Below are positions 23,219-40,192 of a stretch of DNA of 64,000 bases, piece by piece (positions within the stretch are counted from its first letter, which is position 1; every line of letters begins with the position of its first letter). The DNA comes from Deinococcus hopiensis KR-140 (GTDB taxonomy: Bacteria; Deinococcota; Deinococci; Deinococcales; Deinococcaceae). Below the pieces are notes generated by a model. That model had not been told where the DNA came from, made no database searches, and saw nothing but the letters and a program-made list of their open reading frames with translations. Both the position numbers and the translations under genes were made by a program. Location of the stretch: assembly GCF_900176165.1 (NCBI RefSeq), contig NZ_FWWU01000009.1, forward strand, positions 1,428,501-1,492,500, written 5' to 3'.

Positions 23219-24499
23219 ATGAAGAAGAACCTCTCTCTGCTCGCCCTGACGGGCACCCTCGCCCTCGGGGTCTTTGCGGGCGTCGAGCTGTCCGAGCATT
23301 CCAGCGCCCAGGTGGCCACCACCGCTCCCGCCGCGGCCACGTCCACCCCGGCTGCCGCGCCCGCCGTCAACGCTTTTGACTCGGGCCGCGCCCGTACCGA
23401 GTCCGAGGCGAACACCGTGCAGGTGGTCAAGGACCGGCAGAACGGTCTGGTATACGTCAGCGTGACGGAAAAGGCCGCGGCGAGCGGTGACCTGTCCGAG
23501 ATGCAGAAGCGGCTGCAAGACCAGTTCGGCTTCAATATGCCCCTGCCCGAAGGCCAGGGCGACGGCGGAAGCGTTCAGCAGGGCACCGGCAGCGGCTTTT
23601 TCGTGGACGACAGGGGCGACATCATCACCAACAACCATGTGGTGGAGGGAGCCAGCGAGATCACCATCCGCCTGCACGGCAACAAGAAGACCTACAAGGC
23701 CAAGGTCATCGGCCGCGCCCCCGACTTTGACCTCGCCCTCATCCGCGCGGAGGGGCTGCCCAAAGGCGCCGTCCAGCCCATCCCTCTGGGGGACTCGTCG
23801 CAACTCGACGTGGGGCTCAAGGCCGTGGCGATGGGGGCCCCTTTTGGCCTGGACTTCAGCGTGTCCGAGGGCATCATCAGCAGCCTGGAGCGCACGGTGC
23901 CCATCGGCAACAGGGGCGTGTCTCAGAGCGCCATCCAGACCGACGCGGCGATCAACCCCGGCAACTCCGGCGGTCCGCTGCTCAACAGCGCTGGACAGGT
24001 CATTGGCGTGAACACCCAAATTCTGACGGGCGGCAGTGGCCAGAGCGCGGGCGTGGGCTTCGCCATCCCCGTGAACACCGTCAAGAGGCTGCTGCCCCAG
24101 CTTCGGGCGGGTGGCGAGGTCAAGGCGCCCACGCTGGGCATCCGTTTCCTCGATCTGGGCGGCCTGACCGGCGAGCAGCGCCAGAAGTACGGGCTCCCCG
24201 AGACCGGCGCGCTCGTGGAGCAGGTGGTGGCGGGGAGCCCGGCCGCGCAGGCGGGGCTTCAGGGCAGCGCCACCATCACGGATGAGCCGGGCAGCAATGG
24301 TCAGGACGCCCTCAAGGTGGGCGGTGACATCATCACCGCCGTGGACGGCCAGCCGCTCAGCGATGGCAGTGACCTGCCCCGGACCGTGATCGGCAAGCGT
24401 CTGGGTGACACGCTGCGCCTGACCGTGCTGCGAGACGGCAAGGCGCGTGAGGTGACGGTCAAGCTGCAGCCGTTCGCGTTTCCGAGTGGGCAGAACTGA
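23219..24499 (+). CDS. HtrA/DegP-type periplasmic serine protease
   Basis: A 426-aa exported protease and chaperone of envelope protein quality control. An N-terminal signal or anchor segment (about 4-22) is followed by an alanine/threonine/proline-rich linker and the trypsin-like domain with triad His in ITNNHVVEG, Asp in DFDLALIRAEG and Ser in NPGNSGGPLL. One PDZ domain follows (TLGIRFLDLGGL to DTLRLTVLRDGK). The ATG is at 23219. No TANNNT box stands close upstream. An inverted repeat terminator follows the stop. Confidence 0.94.
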   Translation: MKKNLSLLALTGTLALGVFAGVELSEHSSAQVATTAPAAATSTPAAAPAVNAFDSGRARTESEANTVQVVKDRQNGLVYVSVTEKAAASGDLSEMQKRLQDQFGFNMPLPEGQGDGGSVQQGTGSGFFVDDRGDIITNNHVVEGASEITIRLHGNKKTYKAKVIGRAPDFDLALIRAEGLPKGAVQPIPLGDSSQLDVGLKAVAMGAPFGLDFSVSEGIISSLERTVPIGNRGVSQSAIQTDAAINPGNSGGPLLNSAGQVIGVNTQILTGGSGQSAGVGFAIPVNTVKRLLPQLRAGGEVKAPTLGIRFLDLGGLTGEQRQKYGLPETGALVEQVVAGSPAAQAGLQGSATITDEPGSNGQDALKVGGDIITAVDGQPLSDGSDLPRTVIGKRLGDTLRLTVLRDGKAREVTVKLQPFAFPSGQN

Positions 24500-24525
24500 G
24501 GGAGCCGTAGGCCTTTAGAAGTCAG

Positions 24526-24573
24526 CGAAAAGAGGGGCGTGGTTTGGGGCTTCCCGACACGCTCCTCTTTTCG
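24526..24573. terminator. Bidirectional terminator between htrA and the cupin gene
   Basis: CGAAAAGAGGGGCGTG (24526-24541) pairs with CACGCTCCTCTTTTCG (24558-24573), with one G-T pair in 16. The A/T-rich base of the stem gives a T-tract in both directions, suited to convergent genes. Confidence 0.7.
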
Positions 24574-24617
24574 GACAGGTCAACCGGTTTGACCCTCGAC
24601 GCCCCCGCGCGTTCCCC

Positions 24618-25001
24618 TCATATCCAGGCCAACCCCTCCCGCGTCCGTTCGTTGCGTTCCGCTCCCGTGTTGAGCGTGGTTTTGGGCTCCAGCATCAGAA
24701 TCCACGCTTCCTCTCCCACGGCAGCGGGCCGGTGCTCCACCCCCCGGGGCACGATCAGAATCTCGCCCTCGCCCACAATCACTTCCCGCTCGTCGGGATC
24801 GCGCAGGCCCATGCGCATCTGCCCGCGCACCACGAGGAAGAGCTCGTCCTCTTTCTCGTGGTGGTGCCACATGAACTCGCCCGCAAACTTGGCGAGCTTG
24901 ACGTACTGATCGCCCAGCTCGCCCACGACGCGCGGGTTCCAGTGGTCTCCAATCAGGGCGAATTTCTGGGCGAGGGAAATGACGTTCAGGGGCTGGGTCA
25001 C
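24618..25001 (-). CDS. Cupin-domain protein (127 aa)
   Basis: A small single-domain cupin: FMWHHHEKEDELFLVVRG (about 43-60) supplies the metal-binding histidines and glutamate of cupin motif 1, and VPRGVEHRPAA (about 84-94) the second-motif histidine. Such proteins bind metals and act as isomerases, dioxygenases or sensors; the substrate is unknown. The start appears to be GTG at 25001 with TAGAGT 5 nt upstream. It follows nadA by 15 bp on the same strand and may share its transcript. Confidence 0.85.
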   Translation of the reverse strand: MTQPLNVISLAQKFALIGDHWNPRVVGELGDQYVKLAKFAGEFMWHHHEKEDELFLVVRGQMRMGLRDPDEREVIVGEGEILIVPRGVEHRPAAVGEEAWILMLEPKTTLNTGAERNERTREGLAWI

Positions 25002-25016
25002 GCTCCACTCTACCGC

Positions 25017-26008
<992 letters not shown>

Positions 26009-26012
<4 letters not shown>

Positions 26013-26851
26013 GCTTCGTTCTCCAGGGTCAGGTTGAGGCTGATGTCAAGGGCGGGGGCCGAGTGTGTCAGCGCCCCGACGCTCACGAAGTCCACGCCCG
26101 TGGCGGCCACGCGGGGCAGGCGCGAGAGCGTCATGTTGCCGCTTGCCTCCAGCGTCACCTGTGGGGCCAGGCGGTCCCGGACCCGCACGGCTTCTGCCAG
26201 CAGGTCATCGGTCATGTTGTCCAGCAAGATGCGGTCCGCTCCGGCCCGCAGGGCTTCTTCCAGGCCAGCCAGGTCCTCCACCTCGCACAGCACCTTCAGC
26301 AGGTAGCTGTGGTTCCGGGCCCGTTTCAGCGCTGCCGTGATACCCCCCGCCGCCGCAATGTGGTTGTCCTTGATCAGAATGCCGTCGTCCAGCCCGAAGC
26401 GGTGGTTGATCCCTCCACCGTGGGCGACGGCGGACTTTTCCAGATCGCGCCACAGGGGCGTGGTCTTGCGGGTGTCCAGCACGCGCGCCTTGCTTCCGGC
26501 CACCGCCTCGACATGTCGGCGCGTGAAGGTGGCGACTCCCGAGAGGCGTTGCAGCAGGTTCAGCGCCACCCGCTCGCCTGTGAGGAGACTGCGGGCGGGG
26601 CCGGCCACGGTGCCGATGACGCCGCGCTCGCGTGGCTCGCCGTCCTGTGCCGCCCACTCCACGCGCACGGCTGGATCAAGGAGGGCAAAGACCCGCACCG
26701 CCACCTCCAGTCCGCTCAGCACCCCCGGCTCCTTCAGCAGGAACTCGGCCCGCGCCGTCTGCTCCGGCGCAATGGTGGCGAGGGTGGTGGCGTCTCCGCG
26801 CCCGATGTCCTCGGCCAGAGCGGTGCGCAGCCGCTCATCCAGGCTAAGCAA
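26009..26851 (-). CDS. nadC: Nicotinate-nucleotide pyrophosphorylase (carboxylating)
   Basis: A 280-aa quinolinate phosphoribosyltransferase, the third enzyme of NAD synthesis, converting quinolinate and PRPP to nicotinate mononucleotide. Family blocks are LNLLQRLSGVATFTRRHVEA (about 100-119), LDTRKTTPLWRDLEK, GGGINHRFGLDDGILIKDNH and the C-terminal VDFVSVGALTHSAPALDIS. It overlaps nadA by ATGA and follows nadB by 30 bp. Confidence 0.97.
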
Positions 26852-26881
26852 GGTCTTCTCCCGTCCAACCCGTGAGCAAAA

Positions 26882-28426
<1,545 letters not shown>

Positions 28427-28433
28427 GGGGAAA

Positions 28434-28439
28434 AGGGTA
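28434..28439 (-). promoter_or_regulatory. -10 box TACCCT of the nad operon
   Basis: Minus-strand TACCCT, 7 nt before the GTG of nadB. Confidence 0.5.
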
Positions 28440-28485
28440 GTGCAGCCGGGAGAGGTGGATGGGGGAGAGGTCTACTGCCCCCTGC

Positions 28486-28491
28486 TACACT
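28486..28491 (+). promoter_or_regulatory. -10 box TACACT of the small membrane protein gene
   Basis: TACACT-CCTCCC-ATG. The same TACACTCCTCCC precedes the GTG start at 61540. Confidence 0.45.
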
Positions 28492-28497
28492 CCTCCC

Positions 28498-28725
28498 ATG
28501 ACGCGTGTGCTCCTCGCCCTGGCTGGCGTGGCCCTGCTGGCCCTCACGGCGCTGGCCTTCGTGTGGCTGGCGGGGCAGTTGCTGGTAGGCCTGGGGGCCT
28601 TTGTGGTGGGCACGGCGGGTGTGCTGACCCGGCTGCTGGGCTACCTGCTCGTGACCGGGCTGTTCGGCGGGCTGACCTACTTCATTGCCAGCGCGTGGCG
28701 TCCAGGGCGGGGCGGCCGGGCGTGA
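28498..28725 (+). CDS. Small two-helix membrane protein (75 aa)
   Basis: Starts MTRVLLALAGVALLALTALA. Two to three hydrophobic segments (about 3-25, 27-45 and 47-64) and a short basic tail RPGRGGRA predict an inner-membrane protein. No family recognised. Its TGA overlaps a GTG (GTGA at 28722-28725) that is in frame with the methyltransferase, suggesting co-translation. The start ATG is fixed by the -10 box 6 nt upstream. Confidence 0.65.
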   Translation: MTRVLLALAGVALLALTALAFVWLAGQLLVGLGAFVVGTAGVLTRLLGYLLVTGLFGGLTYFIASAWRPGRGGRA

Positions 28726-28727
28726 GC

Positions 28728-29483
28728 ATGCGTGCGCCGGACCGTTTCCTGGGCCGCGCTGGAGTCTATGCGGCCGCCCGCCCGTCCTACCCGCCGGCCC
28801 TCGGAGAGTGGATGTCGGAACGTGGCCTTCTGCTCGGCCCGGTGGCCGACATTGGGGCGGGAACAGGTCTCTTTACCCGGTTGCTCCTGAGTCGGGGTGC
28901 GGGGGTACATGCCATCGAGCCGAATCCCGAAATGCGTGCCCGGCTGGAAGAAGCGCTGCGGCCGGAGTTGGAGTCGGGCCGCCTAAGCGTTGTGGACGGC
29001 ACCAGTGAGGCCACCGGCCTGCCCAGCGCCAGCGTTGCCCTCATCACCGCCGCGCAGGCTGCCCACTGGTTCGCACCCGAGCCCACCCTGCGGGAGTTCG
29101 GCCGCATCCTCTGTCCTGGCGGCCTCGTCCTCCTCGTCTGGAACGACTGGCGCGGCGAGGACGTGCCCTTCAACCTCGCTTACGGTGAGGTGGTGCGCCG
29201 CTTTCAGTCTGGGATGCCGGAAGCCGTCTCCCGCGCGCCCAGTCCCGAACTGGCCCAGTTGCTGCCCGGTGGCTTCGAGCACGTCGCCTTCGGCAATCCC
29301 CTGACCCTGACCCGCGAGCGGCTCCACGCCCTCGCCGCCAGCGTGAGCTACCTGCCCTCGCCCACCTCGCCCGACTTTCCGGCGCTGGCGCGGGCGCTGG
29401 ACGGAGTGTTCGGTCTCCATCAGGAGGACGGCACCGTCACGCTCCACTACCGCGCCCATGCCTACCTGGGACGGCCAAGCTGA
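28728..29483 (+). CDS. Class I SAM-dependent methyltransferase
   Basis: A 251-aa methyltransferase: FLGRAGVYAAARPSYP near the N-terminus is typical of the UbiE/YafE-like group, and motif I is VADIGAGTGLFTRLLL (about 38-53). The SAM ribose acidic residue is in VHAIEPNPEMR, post-I is VDGTSEATGLP, and RILCPGGLVLLVWND is the strand-5 region. The substrate is unknown. The start is ATG at 28728, or GTG at 28722 if coupled to the overlapping stop of the small membrane protein. Confidence 0.88.
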   Translation: MRAPDRFLGRAGVYAAARPSYPPALGEWMSERGLLLGPVADIGAGTGLFTRLLLSRGAGVHAIEPNPEMRARLEEALRPELESGRLSVVDGTSEATGLPSASVALITAAQAAHWFAPEPTLREFGRILCPGGLVLLVWNDWRGEDVPFNLAYGEVVRRFQSGMPEAVSRAPSPELAQLLPGGFEHVAFGNPLTLTRERLHALAASVSYLPSPTSPDFPALARALDGVFGLHQEDGTVTLHYRAHAYLGRPS

Positions 29484-29609
29484 CGGTCCGGGCCCGTGAC
29501 GCCCGCTTCAATTCAGGCAACACTTTGGGCTAAAATAACGGGCTGTGACGCGCGCTGAGCCTCGCCCCTGACATAAAGGAGCCTCCAGCGCCGCCCGCAT
29601 GGAGGATTC

Positions 29610-31142
<1,533 letters not shown>

Positions 31143-31426
31143 AGCATGCGTCAAGGTGCGGACTTCTTTTTGACCGCGCAGGGCGAACTTGAGTGCGTAT
31201 GGGGGAGAATGGCGCCGTGAGGGGTGCCCTTCCGCGCGCGGCGCCATTCGGACAAATGTTCTAGAAAGCAGAAGGTGGAGCGCAGCAGGCCGGGGGCACA
31301 AGAACTCCGGCCTCCGCTCTTTGTTCTGGACGCTGCGCTTCTTCACCTGGCAGATGCCAGCTCCGTTCCCACTTTGAGCATTCAACCTCATACCGCTGTC
31401 TCCGAATCGCGCGAGAATGCGGGGAT
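31143..31426. other. Leader-like intergenic region before the lysine cluster
   Basis: This 284-bp gap has no gene. It contains an 11-bp perfect inverted repeat (GAATGGCGCCG at 31207-31217, CGGCGCCATTC at 31239-31249) and a second 7-bp stem (AGGCCGG 31287-31293, CCGGCCT 31307-31313) followed by CTCTTTGTT. Either could be a terminator of the upstream gene or part of an attenuating leader for hacA. No riboswitch was recognised. Confidence 0.4.
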
Positions 31427-32691
<1,265 letters not shown>

Positions 32692-32695
<4 letters not shown>

Positions 32696-32988
32696 GCGAA
32701 CATACAGGCCGGATCAGGCCGGAGAATCTCGCCGCCTGCCTTTCCCTGCTCGCCTCAGTGGGCGAGACGCAGCTGGACGCCGCCCTGCAGGGGGAGGTTG
32801 AGGGAGGGCTGGAGCACGCCGACTTCGGCTCGGGCCACCTCTATGAGTTTGCGCTGGGAAAGCTCGCCGCCGCTGTCGCCGAGGGTGACGCAGGGGAAAT
32901 CTATTTCCGCGTGCAAGCCCCCCACGGGTTTGGCCGTGCCGTGCAAGTCGTCTTGTTGGCGGGTGCCCAATACCATCTGGCCCGCTGA
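32692..32988 (+). CDS. Orphan small protein between hacA and hacB (98 aa)
   Basis: The open frame starts with TTG overlapping the hacA stop (TTGA) and encodes a mostly helical protein beginning SEHTGRIRPENLAACLSLL and ending LLAGAQYHLAR. Composition and tight coupling suggest a real gene. I do not recognise a family and the Thermus cluster I recall has nothing equivalent here. It may be an assembly or regulatory partner of homoaconitase; that is inference from position only. Confidence 0.55.
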
Positions 32989-33006
32989 GGAACCTGGAGA
33001 AGACCT

Positions 33007-33531
<525 letters not shown>

Positions 33532-33540
33532 GATCAGCCC

Positions 33541-33873
33541 ATGACCACCCTGGAAATCGAATGCCCCGTTTGCGCGGAGGTGCTGGAACTTACGGACGCC
33601 GACCGCGCAGAGCTGCACGTGGGCGACGTGATCGTGTGCGACTCCTGCAACGCCGAGATGGAAGTCACCCGCAGCGGCGAGGGCGAGGACTTTGAACTCG
33701 AACTGCTCGGCGTGCTGACCACCTGCCCCAACTGCGGCGAGGAATTCGACGTGACCGAGGACATGCTCGCCGCTGCCGGAACCGTGCAGAGCCACGACGG
33801 CGTGGAGGTCAGCGTCGTGACCTGCCCCCACTGCAGGGCACGCATTGAGTTGGAATTCGAGGAAGCAGAATAG
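33541..33873 (+). CDS. Tandem LysW-like zinc-ribbon protein (four CXXC)
   Basis: A 110-aa acidic protein with four CXXC pairs: C8/C11, C33/C36, C62/C65 and C95/C98. Each half reads CPxC ... CxxC with a spacing like a LysW/TFIIB-type zinc ribbon, and the first half (ECPVCAEVLEL, IVCDSCNAEMEV) resembles LysW itself. It ends EFEEAE and lacks the EDWGE tail that carries the amino-group substrate, so it is not itself an obvious carrier. It sits between hacB and a cysteine-free LysW. A structural or protein-protein role in lysine synthesis is inferred. Confidence 0.8.
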   Translation: MTTLEIECPVCAEVLELTDADRAELHVGDVIVCDSCNAEMEVTRSGEGEDFELELLGVLTTCPNCGEEFDVTEDMLAAAGTVQSHDGVEVSVVTCPHCRARIELEFEEAE

Positions 33874-33916
33874 GCTAGACAAGAACGAACGCTAAGCATA
33901 AGTTGAGTTAGCCTAT
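33870..33916. repeat. Inverted repeat spanning the gap before lysW
   Basis: ATAGGCTA (33870-33877) and TAGCCTAT (33909-33916) are perfect 8-bp arms, 31 nt apart. They flank most of the intergenic space ahead of lysW and could form an RNA stem or a paired operator. Confidence 0.4.
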
Positions 33917-33935
33917 CATTCGCAAGGAGATAAGC

Positions 33936-34109
33936 ATGACTGTCATTCAATTTGAAAACCCTGACACCGGAGCCACCATCGAGCTGACCGATCCCGAACT
34001 CGGCGAACTGGTGATCGACGACGAGACCGGTGTGGAGTACGAAGTCGTGTCCGTCGATCCGCCCCGCCTGGAAGCCGCGCCGCAAGAAGCGGAGGACTGG
34101 GGGGAGTAA
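33936..34109 (+). CDS. lysW: LysW amino-group carrier protein, lacking zinc cysteines
   Basis: A 57-aa acidic protein ending EAEDWGE, the tail whose terminal glutamate is joined to alpha-aminoadipate by LysX so that later enzymes act on a protein-bound intermediate. The core PELGELV and DPPRLE also match Thermus LysW. The four cysteines that bind zinc in Thermus LysW (CPEC and CEDC) are replaced here by NPDT and DDET, so there is no cysteine in the whole protein. AAGGAG (33924-33929) is a strong ribosome binding site. The gene is followed by lysX. Confidence 0.9.
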   Translation: MTVIQFENPDTGATIELTDPELGELVIDDETGVEYEVVSVDPPRLEAAPQEAEDWGE

Positions 34110-34116
34110 GGCGGCC

Positions 34117-34163
34117 TTCAGCGGTCAGCTTTCGGCTCCAAAAGCTGACGGCCGACCGCTGAA
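34117..34163 (+). promoter_or_regulatory. Nested hairpin between lysW and lysX
   Basis: Outer arms TTCAGCGG / CCGCTGAA enclose inner arms TCAGCTTT / AAAGCTGA, with a 7-nt bulge on the 3' side. It lies just after the lysW stop and before lysX, so it may protect the upstream message or tune the lysW:lysX ratio. Right-arm coordinates are approximate by one base. Confidence 0.5.
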
Positions 34164-34187
34164 AGCTTGCCCGCTCTCCAACGCCTT

Positions 34188-35039
<852 letters not shown>

Positions 35040-35052
35040 CCTCTTTCCCTTT

Positions 35053-35085
35053 GCGGAGGTCCTCAACTTGAGGACCTCCGCCCTT
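35053..35085 (+). terminator. Intrinsic terminator after lysX
   Basis: GCGGAGGTCCTC (35053-35064) and GAGGACCTCCGC (35070-35081) form a perfect 12-bp stem, loop AACTT, followed by CCTTTC. Confidence 0.7.
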
Positions 35086-35310
35086 TCATTCCAAGCCCTT
35101 TGCCAGCGCCACGGTCTCCCCGAGCCGTCCTCGCCGCTCCGCCTTTCGGCACGGGCACACGGAGGAGGGCAGGGCACCCCGCCTCCTCGCCGTCCTGGCG
35201 TGGTGTTTCTTCCTCCGCCTTCTGGCTTACCGCGCCCGCGGGACTTGAAACGCTTCACTTTTTTGCCCACCATACCTTCTTATGGATGAGATGCTTTTAA
35301 GCCTGCAACT

Positions 35311-37904
<2,594 letters not shown>

Positions 37905-37916
37905 GGACATTCGGAA

Positions 37917-37955
37917 AAGGAGGCGGGGTGGGATGTGCTCCACGCCCGCCTCCTT
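37917..37955. terminator. Bidirectional terminator, exporter / DUF4388 gene
   Basis: AAGGAGGCGGG (37917-37927) pairs with CCCGCCTCCTT (37945-37955) between two convergent stop codons. Confidence 0.7.
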
Positions 37956-37967
37956 CCTGTCCCCAAC

Positions 37968-38696
37968 TTATTCCAGATCCAGGTCCCCGCCGTTCGACAG
38001 GTACTTCTGCTCCCATACCAAGTCGCGCAGCACCCAGCCGGTACCCGGAAAACGCAGTCCGGCCCGGATCTCGGCCACGATGTGGGCCCGCACGTCCTCC
38101 TCGGGAAGGCCGCTGGCAATCACGTCACCGAGGTTGCGCTCGCCGTCGAGGGCCGCGGCGACGGGCGAAGGCGTGCTCCGGGTCGTGCCCGCGCGCAGGC
38201 GCAGGTTGTGCCACGCGAATTTTCCGGTCGGCTCCGCCTGGCCCGCCCGCACAGCCTCGGACAGCGTCTGCGCGACCTCGAACAGGGGCCGCTCGGCTTC
38301 TCTCGTGGCGGCGCGCACGCTGCGGCCCTCCGGCACATCGAACAGGGGGAGTGTTCCCCGGTAGACCCGGCTGGGGCTGCCGATCACGTCGCAAATCATG
38401 TCCCACTCGTCCGAGGCGCGCGCCCAGTCGGTCGTGAAGTGGTCGTACGGCCCCAGCGAGGTCCCGGTCACGCTGCTCATGCGGAACTCAAATTCTCCTT
38501 CGGTGGGCAGCAGCGGACTGGCGTGGATGGCGTCCAGCCCCAGCCAGTCCAGAATGCCGCCGCCGACGATCTCGCCGTTCAAAAAGGCCACCGAGTAGGG
38601 GACCTCGGTCCGGACCTCCAGCACGCCGGTCTGACGGGTGGTGTTCACCAATTCCATAATCCCCATCAGGGGCAGGTCGGAGAGGAGTCCTTGCAT
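37968..38696 (-). CDS. DUF4388 (PatA N-terminal-like) domain protein
   Basis: A 242-aa protein whose N-terminus MQGLLSDLPLMGIMELVNTT followed by QTGVLEVR and FLNGEIVGG is the DUF4388 pattern (beta-strand-rich domain common in Deinococcus-Thermus, cyanobacteria and delta-proteobacterial signalling proteins). The remainder (about 100-242) has no recognised domain. It is 17 bp downstream of the NAD(P)HX repair gene on the same strand and is probably the last gene of that operon. A regulatory role is inferred from the family only. Confidence 0.82.
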   Translation of the reverse strand: MQGLLSDLPLMGIMELVNTTRQTGVLEVRTEVPYSVAFLNGEIVGGGILDWLGLDAIHASPLLPTEGEFEFRMSSVTGTSLGPYDHFTTDWARASDEWDMICDVIGSPSRVYRGTLPLFDVPEGRSVRAATREAERPLFEVAQTLSEAVRAGQAEPTGKFAWHNLRLRAGTTRSTPSPVAAALDGERNLGDVIASGLPEEDVRAHIVAEIRAGLRFPGTGWVLRDLVWEQKYLSNGGDLDLE

Positions 38697-38713
38697 CTGT
38701 GGGGTTCAGGCTA

Positions 38714-40192
38714 TCATTCCCGGCCCCGGGCGGCAAAGGCACCGGCCAGATCCCGCCACGCGCCGCCCAGCTCAGCGCTGACATCGCTGGCGATCAGCCC
38801 ATACCCGTGCCGCGCTCCCGCCCGTTCGCCCGCCCGCGCGTGCAGCCGCACCCCCGCTACCGCCGCGTCCCTGGCCGTCATTCCCTGTCCCATCAGCGCG
38901 GCGATCACCCCTGAAAGCGTATCGCCCATGCCTGCGCTCGCCATGCCCGGGTGCCCGCCCCGGCTGACGGTCAGGCCTTCAGGGTGCGCCACGACGCTCG
39001 GTCCGCCCTTCAGGACGAAGACTCCGCCGAAGCGTTCTCGCAGGGCCCGGGCGGCGGCGAGCGGGTCTGCCGCCACCTCGCCCGGCTTCACGCCCAGCAG
39101 CCGCCCCGCCTCACCGGGGTGTGGAGTCCACACGCAGCGTTCGTGCCCCGCGCCCGCCAGCTCCGGCTGCAAGGCGTCGGCGTCCAGCACGGTGGAACGG
39201 CCCCAGCCCAGCACCTGCCGCGCGAGAGCGGCCGCGTCCGGTCCCAGGCCCATGCCCAGGCACACGGCGTCCGGCGCCCCCGCTCCGTATGCCTCGGACA
39301 GCGCCGTTCCCAGGTCCGCACGCCTCCGCACCATCAGCTCGGGCGTGATCAGCGGCACCTCTGCCGCCGAGTGGACCGTCACGAGTCCCGCTCCTGCCCG
39401 CAGCGCTCCCAGCCCCGCGAGCGCCGCCGCCCCTACCGTACCCGGATGCCCGCCGATCACCCACACGCGCCCGGCCGTGCCCTTGTGGGCGTCAGGGAAG
39501 CGCACCGGGAGCAGCGCCCCGACCTCCGCGTCCCCAGGACAGTCTGCCAGCGCCTCGGCCCGCCGCCACTCCTGCGGCAAGGTGAGCGGCGCGACCACCA
39601 CCTCGCCCGCCCGGTGCGCCGCCGGGCCGAACAGCAGGGCCACTTTCCATCCGGTCAGCGTTACCGTGAGGTCCGCCCGCACCGCTGCCCCCGGCACCTG
39701 CGCCCGCGCTGCGTCCAGACCACTGGGCAGGTCGATCGACACCACGGGCCGCCCCGCCGCGTTCACCGCCTCCACCACCCCGGCCAGTGTCTCCCTCAGG
39801 GGAGGGGTAAATCCCGTGCCCAGCAACCCGTCCACAAGCACGTCCGCTTCCCGCGCCCACCGCGTCACCGCCCCCGCCGACAGGGGCAGCGGCCTCACGC
39901 CGAACGCCCCCAGCCGCCGGCGGTTGAGCCGCGTCAGGAAATGCCGCGCCGGCGCGGCCAGCACCCGAACTTCGTGGCCCCACGCGGCCAGCAGCCGGGC
40001 GGCCACGAGGGCGTCACCACCGTTTGCGCCGCCCCCCGCCAGCAGCAGCGCGCGCCGCCCCGCAAAGTTGGCCTGCACCTGGGCGGCCACCGCCCGCCCC
40101 GCCTCCTCCATCGCCGCATCGAGCAGCCCGGCGTCCGAGAGCCGTGCGTCGATGGCGCCCAGGCCAGCCGGGGAAAAGACCTGCCCGGTCAC
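38714..40192 (-). CDS. nnr: Bifunctional NAD(P)HX epimerase / dehydratase
   Basis: A 492-aa fusion that repairs hydrated NADH and NADPH. The N-terminal YjeF epimerase domain (about 1-205) contains LAGGGANGGDALVAARLL and VDGLLGTGFTPPL. The C-terminal ribokinase-like dehydratase (about 225-492) contains KGTAGRVWVIGGHPGTVGAA, CVWTPHPGEAGRLLG, VLKGGPSVVAHP and the catalytic GMASAGMGDTLSGVIAAL. The start is GTG at 40192 overlapping the TPR-gene stop (GTGA). The long open frame beyond this start on the same strand is the TPR gene region in another frame. Confidence 0.95.
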   Translation of the reverse strand: MTGQVFSPAGLGAIDARLSDAGLLDAAMEEAGRAVAAQVQANFAGRRALLLAGGGANGGDALVAARLLAAWGHEVRVLAAPARHFLTRLNRRRLGAFGVRPLPLSAGAVTRWAREADVLVDGLLGTGFTPPLRETLAGVVEAVNAAGRPVVSIDLPSGLDAARAQVPGAAVRADLTVTLTGWKVALLFGPAAHRAGEVVVAPLTLPQEWRRAEALADCPGDAEVGALLPVRFPDAHKGTAGRVWVIGGHPGTVGAAALAGLGALRAGAGLVTVHSAAEVPLITPELMVRRRADLGTALSEAYGAGAPDAVCLGMGLGPDAAALARQVLGWGRSTVLDADALQPELAGAGHERCVWTPHPGEAGRLLGVKPGEVAADPLAAARALRERFGGVFVLKGGPSVVAHPEGLTVSRGGHPGMASAGMGDTLSGVIAALMGQGMTARDAAVAGVRLHARAGERAGARHGYGLIASDVSAELGGAWRDLAGAFAARGRE

